Origin: Paenibacillus alba
GTDB lineage: Bacteria; Bacillota; Bacilli; Paenibacillales; NBRC-103111
Assembly (NCBI RefSeq): GCF_013204855.1
Contig: NZ_JABMKZ010000055.1
Location: 1-42,161 of the forward strand
DNA length: 42,161 nt
Reading direction: 5' to 3'
Below the pieces are notes generated by a model. It searched no databases, was not told the origin of the DNA, and saw only the letters and a program-made list of their open reading frames with translations. Made by a program: the position numbers and the translations under genes. Positions 17,041-24,511 of this stretch are shown here, one piece after another; the stretch's first letter is position 1; every line of letters begins with the position of its first letter.

Positions 17041-17949
17041 ATGTCATGGCTGATTGAAAATGAACCCAGTCAACAGCAGTTGGCAGCCTCGTTTCGTCAG
17101 CTTATTGAAGCGGGTCCAATTGTCAAAATTCCTGGAACACATGACGGGATGGCTGCTAGAATAGCTAAGCAAGCTCATTTCAAGGCTATCTATTTATCTG
17201 GTGCAGCGTACACGGCCAGTCGGGGATTACCTGATCTTGGCATCATATACTCAAGTGAGGTCGCTGAACGTGCGCGTGATTTGATTCGAGCTTCTGGACT
17301 TCCTCTGTTGGTTGATATTGATACAGGCTTCGGAGGAATTCTTAACGTGGCGCGAACCGCGAAGGAAATGGTGGAGGCGAAGGTTGCTGCCGTTCAGCTT
17401 GAGGATCAAGAACTGCCGAAGAAATGTGGACACTTGAGCGGCAAGAAGCTTATTTCCACCGAAGAAATGATTCAAAAAATCCAAACGATTAAAACGGTCG
17501 CACCAACGTTATATCTTGTTGCTCGTACGGATGCCAAAAGTGTGGATGGGATAGAGGAAGCAATTATGCGTGCGAAGCAGTATGCCGCCGCTGGCGCAGA
17601 CGCTATCTTTCCGGAAGCGCTGGAGCATCCAGCCGAATTCCAACGGTTCAGTCTTGAAGTGAACTGTCCGTTACTTGCTAATATGACGGAGTTTGGAAGA
17701 ACCCCCTATTTGACAGCAGATCAGTTTGAAAGTTGGGGCTACCGGATGGTTATCTACCCCGTCACTTCCTTGCGAGTTGCTGCCAAAGCTTATGAGAAGG
17801 TTTTTGATGAAATTCAGCAGACAGGGACACAGCAAGCCTCCCTTGAATACATGCAGACTCGTCATGAATTATACGAGACGATTCGATATTTCGATTATGA
17901 AGCTCTGGATAAGCAGATAGCGAAATCTGTTCTGCCTGACAAGGAGTAG
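17041..17949 (+). CDS. prpB: Methylisocitrate lyase (PrpB / MmgF type)
   Basis: A 302-residue isocitrate-lyase superfamily enzyme that splits 2-methylisocitrate into pyruvate and succinate. Motifs: PGTHDGMAARIAKQAHFKAIYLSGAA, LLVDIDTGFGG (Mg-binding aspartate), VQLEDQELPKKCGHLSGKKLIS, which contains the family KKCGH active-site cysteine, ARTDAKSVDG, and AAAGADAIFPEAL. AGGGAGG sits seven bases before ATG 17041; an upstream in-frame start at 17014 has no such site. Together with mmgD and mmgE it completes the methylcitrate route, apart from the aconitase step. Confidence 0.9.
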   Translation: MSWLIENEPSQQQLAASFRQLIEAGPIVKIPGTHDGMAARIAKQAHFKAIYLSGAAYTASRGLPDLGIIYSSEVAERARDLIRASGLPLLVDIDTGFGGILNVARTAKEMVEAKVAAVQLEDQELPKKCGHLSGKKLISTEEMIQKIQTIKTVAPTLYLVARTDAKSVDGIEEAIMRAKQYAAAGADAIFPEALEHPAEFQRFSLEVNCPLLANMTEFGRTPYLTADQFESWGYRMVIYPVTSLRVAAKAYEKVFDEIQQTGTQQASLEYMQTRHELYETIRYFDYEALDKQIAKSVLPDKE

Positions 17950-17975
17950 TGTAGGACGAGACGGAGGACTGCATC

Positions 17976-19130
17976 ATGAGAGAAAGTGTCATTGTAGGAG
18001 GTGCCCGGACGCCATTCGGTAAATTTGGAGGGGTTCTGAAAGAAATTCCCGCTTCTACTCTTGGTGGAACGGCGATTCAAGAAGCGATTAAACGTTCTGC
18101 ATTGGACCCCACAGAGATTGACGAAGTGATTATGGGGATGGTGCTCCAAGGAGGAGCTGGCCAAATTCCTTCCCGACAAGCGGCTCGGTGGGCAGGCTTG
18201 GATTGGTCTGTTACGACGGAGACAATAAACAAAGTGTGCGCTTCAGGGATGCGAAGCGTCACTTTAGCCGACCAAATTATCCGCGCGGGAGATGCTGAAA
18301 CCATTGTTGCAGGCGGAATGGAGAGTATGAGCAGTGCCCCGTATTTGCTGCCAAGCACTCGGTGGGGGGCGCGAATGGGCAATGAGCAGATCATTGATCT
18401 GATGATGCACGATGGTCTCATGTGCGCTTTTCATCATGTACCTATGCATGTTCACGGAAGCCATGTGGCCGATGAATTGGCCATAAGTCGTCAAGCCCAA
18501 GATGAGTGGGCGCTGCGCAGCCATGTGCTTGCTAATGAGGCAGCCCGTAAAGGATATTTGGCTGAAGAAATTGTTCCTGTGCGAGAGATAACAAGTGACG
18601 AAGGTCCCCGTCAGGATTCAAGTCTTGAGAAGCTGGCTGCACTGCCATCCTTAATGAAGGACGGCACGATCACCGCAGGAAATGCTCCTGGTGTGAACGA
18701 CGGAGCAGCGGCTCTGATTATGATGTCCAGTGAGAAGGCGAGAGCAAGAGGAATAACACCACTTGCAACGATTGTTGGGCATGCATCTGTTGGTGAACGT
18801 GCGCCATATATTGCGACTACACCTGCGATTGCTATTCAGAAGCTGCTGCACAAAACAGGCTTCCAACTTCATCAAATTGCCAGATTTGAAGTCAACGAGG
18901 CATTTGCAGCGGTCATGTTAACCTGCGAGCGAATGCTTGGTTGGAATACAAATCTTGTCAACGTGAATGGGGGAGCGATCGCCTTGGGTCATCCTCTTGG
19001 TGCTAGTGGTACTCGCATCATTCTGACCCTAGTCCACGAACTGCGCCGAATTGGCGGAGGTTATGGAATTGCGGCGATTTGCAGCGGAACTGCTCAAGGG
19101 GACGCAATACTTATTAAAGTGGATCAGTAA
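17976..19130 (+). CDS. mmgA: Acetyl-CoA acetyltransferase / thiolase (MmgA-like)
   Basis: A 384-residue thiolase that cleaves a 3-ketoacyl-CoA, or in reverse joins two acetyl-CoA. The nucleophilic cysteine lies in NKVCASGMRSV (about residue 89). FEVNEAFAAVM and NVNGGAIALGHPLGASGTR (histidine) are standard. The usual C-terminal CxGGG-type motif reads ICSGTAQGDA, keeping Cys-x-Gly but replacing the following glycines, which is worth noting. GACGGAGGACTGC precedes ATG 17976. In the mmg setting it finishes short-chain acyl-CoA degradation. Confidence 0.88.
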   Translation: MRESVIVGGARTPFGKFGGVLKEIPASTLGGTAIQEAIKRSALDPTEIDEVIMGMVLQGGAGQIPSRQAARWAGLDWSVTTETINKVCASGMRSVTLADQIIRAGDAETIVAGGMESMSSAPYLLPSTRWGARMGNEQIIDLMMHDGLMCAFHHVPMHVHGSHVADELAISRQAQDEWALRSHVLANEAARKGYLAEEIVPVREITSDEGPRQDSSLEKLAALPSLMKDGTITAGNAPGVNDGAAALIMMSSEKARARGITPLATIVGHASVGERAPYIATTPAIAIQKLLHKTGFQLHQIARFEVNEAFAAVMLTCERMLGWNTNLVNVNGGAIALGHPLGASGTRIILTLVHELRRIGGGYGIAAICSGTAQGDAILIKVDQ

Positions 19131-19154
19131 TCCCACTGGCTGGAGGTAGATTCA

Positions 19155-20003
19155 ATGAGCATTCAGACCCTGATGGTTGTTGGTGCAGGTCAAATGGGAA
19201 GCGGGATTGCACAGGTTGCTGCGGTTTCAGGAATTAGGGTGCTTTTGCACGATAATTCCTTGGATATGCTGAACAAAGGAATGGCTTCGATTAACACTCA
19301 TCTTTACAGAAGTGTGGAGAAGGGAAAGCTAACAGCAGATAGGATGGCAGATATTTTGAGCCGCATTCAGCTGACTGAATCTTTAGAGCTTGCAGAGCAA
19401 GCAGATCTTGTTATCGAAGCCATCTCCGAGAATATGGCTTTGAAAGCCCTCTTATTTCATAGACTGGACAGCATTTGCCGCCCATCCGCTATTCTGGCAT
19501 CGAATACGTCCTCACTTCCGATTTCGGAAATCGCCGCTGTGACAGAACGTCCCTCCCAAGTAATCGGCATGCATTTTATGAACCCTGTACCTGTTATGCC
19601 CTTGGTTGAAGTGATTCGAGGGCTGGAGACCTCGCAGGAGGTGTTCGAGGAGATCTACCACTTGAGCGAGAGAATGGGGAAGACTCCTGTGGAAGTGAAT
19701 GATTTTCCTGGGTTCGTCTCCAATCGTATTCTGATGCCGATGATTAATGAGGCTGTTTTTACGGTATATGAAGGCGTTGCAACTGTGGAGTCGGTTGATA
19801 AAGTCATGAAACTCGGCATGCATCATCCGATGGGCCCTTTAGAGCTAGCGGATTTCATTGGACTGGATACTTGTCTTTCCATCATGGAAATCTTGTATGA
19901 AGGCTTTAAGGATCCCAAATATCGTCCTTGTCCATTGCTGCGCAAATATGTGAAGGCAGGGAGGTTAGGACGGAAGTCAGGGCAAGGATTTTATTCCTAT
20001 TAA
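19155..20003 (+). CDS. mmgB: 3-hydroxybutyryl-CoA dehydrogenase (MmgB-like)
   Basis: A 282-residue NAD(P)-dependent enzyme that oxidises 3-hydroxyacyl-CoA to 3-ketoacyl-CoA. The Rossmann motif GAGQMGSGIAQVAA is at about residues 10-23. The catalytic region IGMHFMNPVPVMPLVEVIRG (histidine about 138) and NDFPGFVSNRILMPMINEA follow, with the C-terminal domain HHPMGPLELADFIGLD. Length is typical of Hbd/MmgB. TGGAGGTAG precedes the ATG. It is the last operon gene and is followed by a terminator. No enoyl-CoA hydratase gene is in the operon, as is also the case in B. subtilis. Confidence 0.9.
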   Translation: MSIQTLMVVGAGQMGSGIAQVAAVSGIRVLLHDNSLDMLNKGMASINTHLYRSVEKGKLTADRMADILSRIQLTESLELAEQADLVIEAISENMALKALLFHRLDSICRPSAILASNTSSLPISEIAAVTERPSQVIGMHFMNPVPVMPLVEVIRGLETSQEVFEEIYHLSERMGKTPVEVNDFPGFVSNRILMPMINEAVFTVYEGVATVESVDKVMKLGMHHPMGPLELADFIGLDTCLSIMEILYEGFKDPKYRPCPLLRKYVKAGRLGRKSGQGFYSY

Positions 20004-20014
20004 ATTTGTAGATG

Positions 20015-20048
20015 AGACAGTCTAGATTCAATGAGGCTGTCTTTTTTT
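20015..20048 (+). terminator. Terminator closing the mmg-type operon
   Basis: AGACAG and CTGTCT arms pair across a loop containing TCTAGATTCAATGAGG, and a seven-T run follows immediately. Confidence 0.75.
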
Positions 20049-20068
20049 ATTCAAAAAGGAGGAATATT

Positions 20069-20116
20069 ATGGTATTTGAAGAAAGAGTTAGTACAACTAT
20101 GCAGGCAAAGGACTGA
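20069..20116 (+). CDS. Possible 15-residue leader peptide
   Basis: A very short frame (MVFEERVSTTMQAKD) with a strong AAAGGAGG site six bases upstream. Its stop lies six bases before the GTG start of the next small gene. It may be a translated leader that couples expression of that gene, or just a well-placed Shine-Dalgarno with a chance frame. No family was recognised. Confidence 0.3.
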   Translation: MVFEERVSTTMQAKD

Positions 20117-20122
20117 AATGAT

Positions 20123-20317
20123 GTGAAACGATCCTACACGATCGGATATATGTTTGTATGTATTTGGCTGGTCGGTGTGATGTATGGCTTTATAACGTAT
20201 AATGAAGTTCAGGGTGATCTTCGCATGTTTTGGACCATTTGGATCATGTTCCTTGGTTTAATCATATTTCCGGTTTATTTTGTATTGATTTATTTGCTTG
20301 GAAAGAAAGCCAGATAA
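20123..20317 (+). CDS. Small two-helix membrane protein, unknown function
   Basis: 64 residues with two hydrophobic segments, YMFVCIWLVGVMYGFI (about 8-23) and WTIWIMFLGLIIFPVYFVLIYLL (about 36-58), and a basic C-terminal tail (GKKAR). The start is GTG with AAAGGA ten bases upstream. Charge distribution suggests both ends face the cytoplasm. No family was recognised. Confidence 0.55.
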   Translation: MKRSYTIGYMFVCIWLVGVMYGFITYNEVQGDLRMFWTIWIMFLGLIIFPVYFVLIYLLGKKAR

Positions 20318-20365
20318 AATTTCTCTGTTCTGCAGGCAGCGGAATATATGGATGATCGAAGCGGG

Positions 20366-20396
20366 CTGCTTACCGCACAGGTGGGCAGTGCTTTTT
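20366..20396 (+). terminator. Probable terminator before the mreB-like gene
   Basis: CTGCTTACC and GGTGGGCAG pair over a GCACA loop (9 bp with two G-U), followed after TGC by five T residues. Confidence 0.6.
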
Positions 20397-20517
20397 GTCA
20401 TACCCCCGTAGAACGGCTGTTGTGTGCGAACAACTATTAAGATGCAGTCAAATCATAATCAACTAATATACACGCTACTATGGGCAACGTCTATTGAACA
20501 GCGAGAAGGAGCGAGTC

Positions 20518-21564
20518 ATGTTAAAGAGAATGGAAGAACTGTTCGGTGTTGATCTGGGCACGTGTAATACGCTTATTTATCAACAGCGCAAGGGTATTGT
20601 TCTGCAAGAGCCATCTGTTGTCGCCATTCAAACGGATACGGGGGAAATTAAAGCCTTTGGTCAGGAAGCCTATGAAATGATTGGAAGAACGCCAGCGAAT
20701 GTGGAGGTCGTGTATCCTTTGAAGGATGGCGTTATCGCCAATTTCGATATGACGTTAGCGATGCTTAAATATTTTATCGGCAAAATAAAAAGTGGGTTCA
20801 ATTGGTTCCGAAGCTTCCATGTATTGATTTCTGTGCCTTGCGGCATTACGAATGTGCAGAAACGGGCTGTGGAAGAGATGATTGTACACAAAGGTGCGAG
20901 AAGATCGATTACGGTCGAAGAGCCTTTGGCAGCTGCTATGGGAGCGGGGTTGCCTGTTGCAGAACCCATCGGCAGTATGGTGCTTGATATCGGTGGTGGC
21001 ACTAGTCAAGTTGCGATCATATCTCTTGGAGGTATCGTCGTGAGCGAATCCATTCGGCGCGGCGGCATGTCCATTGATCAAGATATTATTGAGTATGTAA
21101 AAAGAACCCACAACATGATCATTGGAGAGCGGACGGCAGAAGATATTAAGAAAAATGTCGCAGCTGTCATGAAGCCTGTCAAAAATGTTGAAATGAACAT
21201 TCGAGGTCGTGACCTTATGGAGGGACTTCCCCGAAGCATCACGATTTCTTCCGATGAAATTTATGAGATTCTGGACGATTTCATGCAATCTTTGGTGGAA
21301 TGCATTCGTCTGACGATGGAGAAATGCCCGCCTGAGCTTGCTGGTGATGTGATGGAACAGGGAATTCTTTTATGTGGTGGAGGATCACTGCTCGTAGGAT
21401 TAGATAAGCGGCTGCAACAAGAATTAGGTGTGCCGGTTCATCTTGCCGAACATCCGATGGCATGTATTGCCCTGGGCACGGGGAAAATGCTAAACTTCAA
21501 TGGGGCGATCATTGAGCGGTCTACTACCATAGAGATACCGGAAGATCGTGAAAGCGTCCAATAA
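20518..21564 (+). CDS. MreB/Mbl/MreBH-family actin-like protein (extra paralogue)
   Basis: About 348 residues, bacterial actin of the MreB family. It forms membrane-bound filaments that guide sidewall synthesis. Landmarks: FGVDLGTCNTLIYQQRKGIVLQEPSVVAI (phosphate 1), YPLKDGVIANFDMTLAMLKYFI, SVPCGITNVQKRAVEE, MVLDIGGGTSQVAIISLGGIVVS (phosphate 2) and LCGGGSLLVGLDKRLQQE. ATG 20518 was chosen because GAAGGAGCGAG precedes it; a TTG at 20494 has none. It is not followed by mreC/mreD, so it is an isolated paralogue like mbl or mreBH rather than the primary mreB. The gene downstream begins 16 bp later. Confidence 0.88.
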   Translation: MLKRMEELFGVDLGTCNTLIYQQRKGIVLQEPSVVAIQTDTGEIKAFGQEAYEMIGRTPANVEVVYPLKDGVIANFDMTLAMLKYFIGKIKSGFNWFRSFHVLISVPCGITNVQKRAVEEMIVHKGARRSITVEEPLAAAMGAGLPVAEPIGSMVLDIGGGTSQVAIISLGGIVVSESIRRGGMSIDQDIIEYVKRTHNMIIGERTAEDIKKNVAAVMKPVKNVEMNIRGRDLMEGLPRSITISSDEIYEILDDFMQSLVECIRLTMEKCPPELAGDVMEQGILLCGGGSLLVGLDKRLQQELGVPVHLAEHPMACIALGTGKMLNFNGAIIERSTTIEIPEDRESVQ

Positions 21565-21579
21565 AGGAGGCTTTTGGCA

Positions 21580-21969
21580 TTGAAATTTAGAGCCGTTTCG
21601 GAACAAACGAAAATGAATTATTTGATGTGGAGCATTAAGAGGGAAATTCTGAAGGAAAATGCGTATTTGAGCACCCTTTCTTACGATCCGACACCGATTA
21701 TGCAGATTGTGAAGCACTATTTTGACGCATGGGACCCCATTGCCTTATTGGATGCCAATTCTTCTGATGATGAGTATGAAGGAGAAGCGCGCACGCTTAC
21801 CATTTACATAACCAAGCATTTGGCTGATTTAGAGATAGCTTCGCTTAGTGCCGCGATTCGCAGCGTATTCCACAAATCGTTTCTGGATGAATTCCAGGAA
21901 GATGATGCCTGTGAGGATATCGCTGTCGCGATCATCCATTCCTTGCAAACCATTGGATTGCTAGGGTGA
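21580..21969 (+). CDS. DUF1871-like (YugE-like) protein
   Basis: About 129 residues, soluble and acidic. The central pattern IVKHYFDAWDPIALLDANSSDDEYEGEARTLTIYITKH recalls the DUF1871 family (B. subtilis YugE), whose function is unknown. TTG 21580 is the likelier start because AAAGGAGG ends nine bases upstream; TTG 21574 would be only three bases away. The ribosome-binding site overlaps the stop of the mreB-like gene, which suggests coupled expression. Confidence 0.55.
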   Translation: MKFRAVSEQTKMNYLMWSIKREILKENAYLSTLSYDPTPIMQIVKHYFDAWDPIALLDANSSDDEYEGEARTLTIYITKHLADLEIASLSAAIRSVFHKSFLDEFQEDDACEDIAVAIIHSLQTIGLLG

Positions 21970-22035
21970 AACCTGTTGCAATAACCCGTCATTTATAAGA
22001 GAATAGAGCGAGTGTTAGAGAAATGGGGTGTTGCA

Positions 22036-22296
22036 ATGAGCGAAATGCTGAACAAATACTGTGCGAAAATATTCGGCAAAACCGGTGTCATCATTGAAAT
22101 TGGCGTCGTTAAAAAGGTGACGAATCGAACTGTTCATGTAGATTGGGGAAAGAAAACTTGGATCTATCAGAATAAAGATTTCAAGTGGGTACCTCTGTCA
22201 AAAGAAGATTTCGAGCAAAGATATAAGAAGCCTAAGTTTTCGGACGGTGCTTTGCTTCGTGCTGCGGAGCTAGAGTTGAAAATTACGTATAACTAA
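22036..22296 (+). CDS. Small basic protein of unknown function
   Basis: About 86 residues. A beta-rich core (TGVIIEIGVVKKVTNRTVHVDWGKKTWIYQNKDFKWVPL) resembles an SH3-like or KOW-like small barrel, followed by a helical tail (DGALLRAAELELKITY). Resemblance is only at the level of hydrophobic pattern; no family was recognised. ATG 22036 follows a GGGGTG; GTG 22012 is an alternative that adds eight residues. It lies behind the mreB-like and DUF1871-like genes and is closed by a terminator. Confidence 0.5.
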   Translation: MSEMLNKYCAKIFGKTGVIIEIGVVKKVTNRTVHVDWGKKTWIYQNKDFKWVPLSKEDFEQRYKKPKFSDGALLRAAELELKITYN

Positions 22297-22310
22297 AAAC
22301 TAGGCAGAAA

Positions 22311-22357
22311 GGGGCTGTCCCATAAGTAGATAATCTACTTGGGGGCAGCTTCTTTTT
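22311..22357 (+). terminator. Terminator-like GGGCTGTCCC hairpin
   Basis: GCTGTCCCATAAGTAGA pairs with TCTACTTGGGGGCAGC, with an inner AAGTAGA/TCTACTT stem, and is followed by TTCTTTTTG. It closes the small-gene cluster. A near-identical hairpin occurs at 30981. Confidence 0.8.
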
Positions 22358-22402
22358 GTTCTTGGAATACCCTTGATAGTTGGATGCCGAACTATGGTCG
22401 CC

Positions 22403-22487
22403 GAGCCTGCCAAAAAGGCAGGCTCAGCTCGAGAAAGAGGCCGTTTCTCCGCGAAAGGCCGCCGAGCCTGCCAAAAAGCAGGCTCAG
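22403..22487 (+). repeat. Pair of CCTGC...GCAGG hairpin boxes, 61 bp apart
   Basis: GAGCCTGCC AAAAA GGCAGGCTC is a perfect 9-bp stem (22403-22425). GAGCCTGC CAAAAA GCAGGCTC is a perfect 8-bp stem (22464-22485). The core CCTGC starts at 22406 and 22467, which is the same 61-bp offset as between box 2 and box 3 of the arrays at 0.5 and 30.9 kb. The spacer holds a GAGAAA...TTTCTC inverted repeat. No gene lies between 22297 and 22603. Confidence 0.7.
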
Positions 22488-22603
22488 CAAGTTTGCAATA
22501 AGCTTGGCATTTTACGGATTTTCCGAAACTTGGTAAACTGGTTAGTGAAGCTTCATCATTCATGTTTCATTTTAGTCAATTACCATAGGAAGAGGATGTT
22601 ATT

Positions 22604-22861
22604 ATGTTAAAGCTGAAATTAGAGAAGGAACAGAAAAACGAGCTCGTAAGCCGTGTGCAGGATTATTTTTACAAAGAGAGATCAGAAGAGATCGGGGAGC
22701 TTTCTGCGGAGTTCCTGATTGATTATATGATAGCTGAGCTCGGCCCCTATATCTATAACCAAGCAATTCAGGATGCGCTGAAGCTGGTTGGCGATAAAAT
22801 GGTTGCTCTGGAAGATGATCTCCATGCGATTGAGAAGCCTATTGCCTTCAATCGACGATAG
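22604..22861 (+). CDS. DUF2164 family protein
   Basis: 85 residues, soluble. The family layout is clear: a basic start (LKLKLEKEQKNELVSRVQDYFYKE), then ERSEEIGELSAEFLIDYMIAELGPYIYNQAIQDA. DUF2164 proteins are small helical proteins of unknown function. AGGAAGAGGA precedes the ATG. It is followed 17 bp later by an HD-domain gene and is probably cotranscribed with it. Confidence 0.75.
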   Translation: MLKLKLEKEQKNELVSRVQDYFYKERSEEIGELSAEFLIDYMIAELGPYIYNQAIQDALKLVGDKMVALEDDLHAIEKPIAFNRR

Positions 22862-22878
22862 ATAAGGAGTCATCAGAA

Positions 22879-23298
22879 ATGAGCACATTAACCAAAGCTA
22901 TTCTCATTGCGGCCAAAGCCCATGACGGTCAAACTGATAAAGGCGGAAATGCGTATATTTTGCACCCGATTCGACTCGCAAGCAAGGCAGAAACGACGGA
23001 TGAATCCATTGTAGCCGTGCTGCACGATGTCGTTGAAGATTCCAGTATAACCTTATTCGACTTGAAAAAAGAAGGATTCTCCCAGCTTATTATTGAGGCG
23101 CTTGATTGTTTGACAAGAAGAGCAAATGAGTCCTATGAGGCTTTTATCCAGAGGATCAAATTGAATCCGTTAGCGACGAAAGTAAAGCTTCTGGACTTAG
23201 AAGACAATAGTAATATCAATCGAATTACGAATCCAACTGAGCATGATTATGCCAGAATAGATAAGTACAAGAAAGCCATACAAGCATTGAAATTTTGA
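22879..23298 (+). CDS. Small HD-domain hydrolase, MESH1/SpoT-hydrolase-like
   Basis: 139 residues. The metal-binding residues of the RelA/SpoT hydrolase domain are in order: AAKAHDGQTDKGGNAYILHPIRLA (first histidines, about 11-28), VAVLHDVVEDS (the HD pair, about 49-59), and KVKLLDLEDNSNINRI (about 94-109). This layout fits a stand-alone guanosine-polyphosphate or related nucleotide pyrophosphohydrolase. No synthetase or TGS domain is present. The substrate is inferred. AAGGAG precedes the ATG. Confidence 0.75.
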   Translation: MSTLTKAILIAAKAHDGQTDKGGNAYILHPIRLASKAETTDESIVAVLHDVVEDSSITLFDLKKEGFSQLIIEALDCLTRRANESYEAFIQRIKLNPLATKVKLLDLEDNSNINRITNPTEHDYARIDKYKKAIQALKF

Positions 23299-23310
23299 CA
23301 ATGAAAAGAA

Positions 23311-23354
23311 ACAGACAGATCAGGACTGAATGCTATCGAGTCTTGACTGTCTGT
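23311..23354 (+). terminator. Long hairpin after the HD gene
   Basis: ACAGACAG and CTGTCTGT arms with an inner GGACT/AGTCT stem. It lacks a clean T tract (TTGTTGCC follows), so it may stabilise the mRNA end rather than terminate strongly. Confidence 0.5.
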
Positions 23355-23391
23355 TGTTGCCTCTTGAAGTATGAGGTTGATTGAATGACAT

Positions 23392-23451
23392 AAGTCACCC
23401 GATTTAGGTTACTATATGCACTGTTAGATGAATCCTAAATCAGTGATACTT
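23392..23451 (+). promoter_or_regulatory. Long imperfect inverted repeat upstream of the CcdC-like gene
   Basis: Arms AAGTCACCCGATTTAGG (23392-23408) and CCTAAATCAGTGATACTT (23434-23451) share a perfect GATTTAGG/CCTAAATC core and imperfect outer pairing. It ends 35 bp before the start codon. It could be a leader RNA structure or an operator. Confidence 0.4.
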
Positions 23452-23485
23452 AGATTATTCGATAAACACTTTAGGAGGAAATAAT

Positions 23486-23953
23486 ATGAACGCAACCATA
23501 TCTCTATGTATTTCAATTTTGATTTTTCTGATGATCCTGCGCGGATTAATGCGAGGGATGCACAAGCCGATTAAGAAAACGGGCATCCCTTTATTATTGC
23601 CGATTTTGTACATTTCGACGTCGTTATTTCAATTGTTCGATCCCAAGCTGCATATCCAAGGAAATCAAGCCATCACAGCCATCTTAATTGGGCTTGTCGT
23701 TGCGATCCCGCTTATTATAACGACCAATTTCGAAGTTCGATCAGACGGTACTTATTTTAAGAACAATAAAACGGTAATTGTCATCTTGATTGGTATCTTT
23801 GCACTTCGTTTTGTGTTCGTGGAAACCATAACGAGTATGGACGCCTCAACGCTTGCTTTTTTCTTTAACTTAGTCACTTTTAGCTACATTGTTGTATGGC
23901 GGCTAGCGAGCTTTACGAAATTCCGTCGCATGTCTCAACGACTGCTTACGTAA
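23486..23953 (+). CDS. CcdC-like (DUF1453) membrane protein
   Basis: 155 residues with four to five hydrophobic segments: an N-terminal helix, IPLLLPILYISTSLFQLF, ITAILIGLVVAIPLIITTNFEVR, VIVILIGIFALRFVFVE and FFFNLVTFSYIVVWRLA. The layout and the phrase NFEVRSDGTYFKNNKTVIVILIGIFALR fit the CcdC/DUF1453 family, whose role is not well established. No ccdA or thioredoxin gene is adjacent. TTTAGGAGGAAATAAT precedes the ATG. It overlaps the tail of the convergent DUF1904 gene by eight bases. Confidence 0.6.
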   Translation: MNATISLCISILIFLMILRGLMRGMHKPIKKTGIPLLLPILYISTSLFQLFDPKLHIQGNQAITAILIGLVVAIPLIITTNFEVRSDGTYFKNNKTVIVILIGIFALRFVFVETITSMDASTLAFFFNLVTFSYIVVWRLASFTKFRRMSQRLLT

Positions 23954-24290
23954 TGGACATTGATTCGGACTGAATTGTTTTCAAAGGCTGACCTTCCTTG
24001 TAGTACAGATGAGGGGATAGAAGGATAAAGAAGATATGGACATCACCAAAGCCATGCGCATGTAATAAGTCATAGAGTGCTTGGACAATACGATCGTGCA
24101 TCTCTTGTTCTCTAGGAAACATAAGAATTTCTAAGGATAACGGAGAATTGTTCAGTTGTTCAATAAGAAGAAGCTCAATTTTCACTTTTTCTGGAACAAC
24201 CCCTGTAAGTTTGGAGAATTCTTGGATGATGTCAGGTGAAACGGAAGTAATGAAATCCTTTTGAAAACCTTTGAATCTGAGAAAAGGCAT
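23946..24290 (-). CDS. DUF1904 family protein
   Basis: 114 residues. It starts MPFLRFKGF and continues with VKIELLLIEQLNN, MFPREQEMHDRIVQALYDLLHAHGF and VHIFFILLSPHLYYKEGQPL. This tautomerase-like beta-alpha-beta pattern, starting with a mobile M-P, matches DUF1904. Catalysis is unproven for the family, though Pro2 is the catalytic residue in true tautomerases. AAGAAGGAAAC precedes the ATG on the minus strand. The 220-bp gap to the next plus-strand gene must hold two divergent promoters; it also contains a GGGGATTAACCCC palindrome near 24471. Confidence 0.65.
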   Translation of the reverse strand: MPFLRFKGFQKDFITSVSPDIIQEFSKLTGVVPEKVKIELLLIEQLNNSPLSLEILMFPREQEMHDRIVQALYDLLHAHGFGDVHIFFILLSPHLYYKEGQPLKTIQSESMSIT

Positions 24291-24511
24291 ATAGTTTCCT
24301 TCTTTACGATGTGTTTAAAGAGCGAATTTATTCATTCTAAAGAATTAAAGGGTTAAAAACAAAATCGATATTAGATGAAATCAATCTCATTCTTAGATAG
24401 ATATGCTGTGAACGATATGGAACTCTCGGACGTATTATAGGTGTTTCCAAATGAATGTGGGAACATACAAGGGGATTAACCCCGACAAACTTATAAACGG
24501 AGGTCGTTCAA

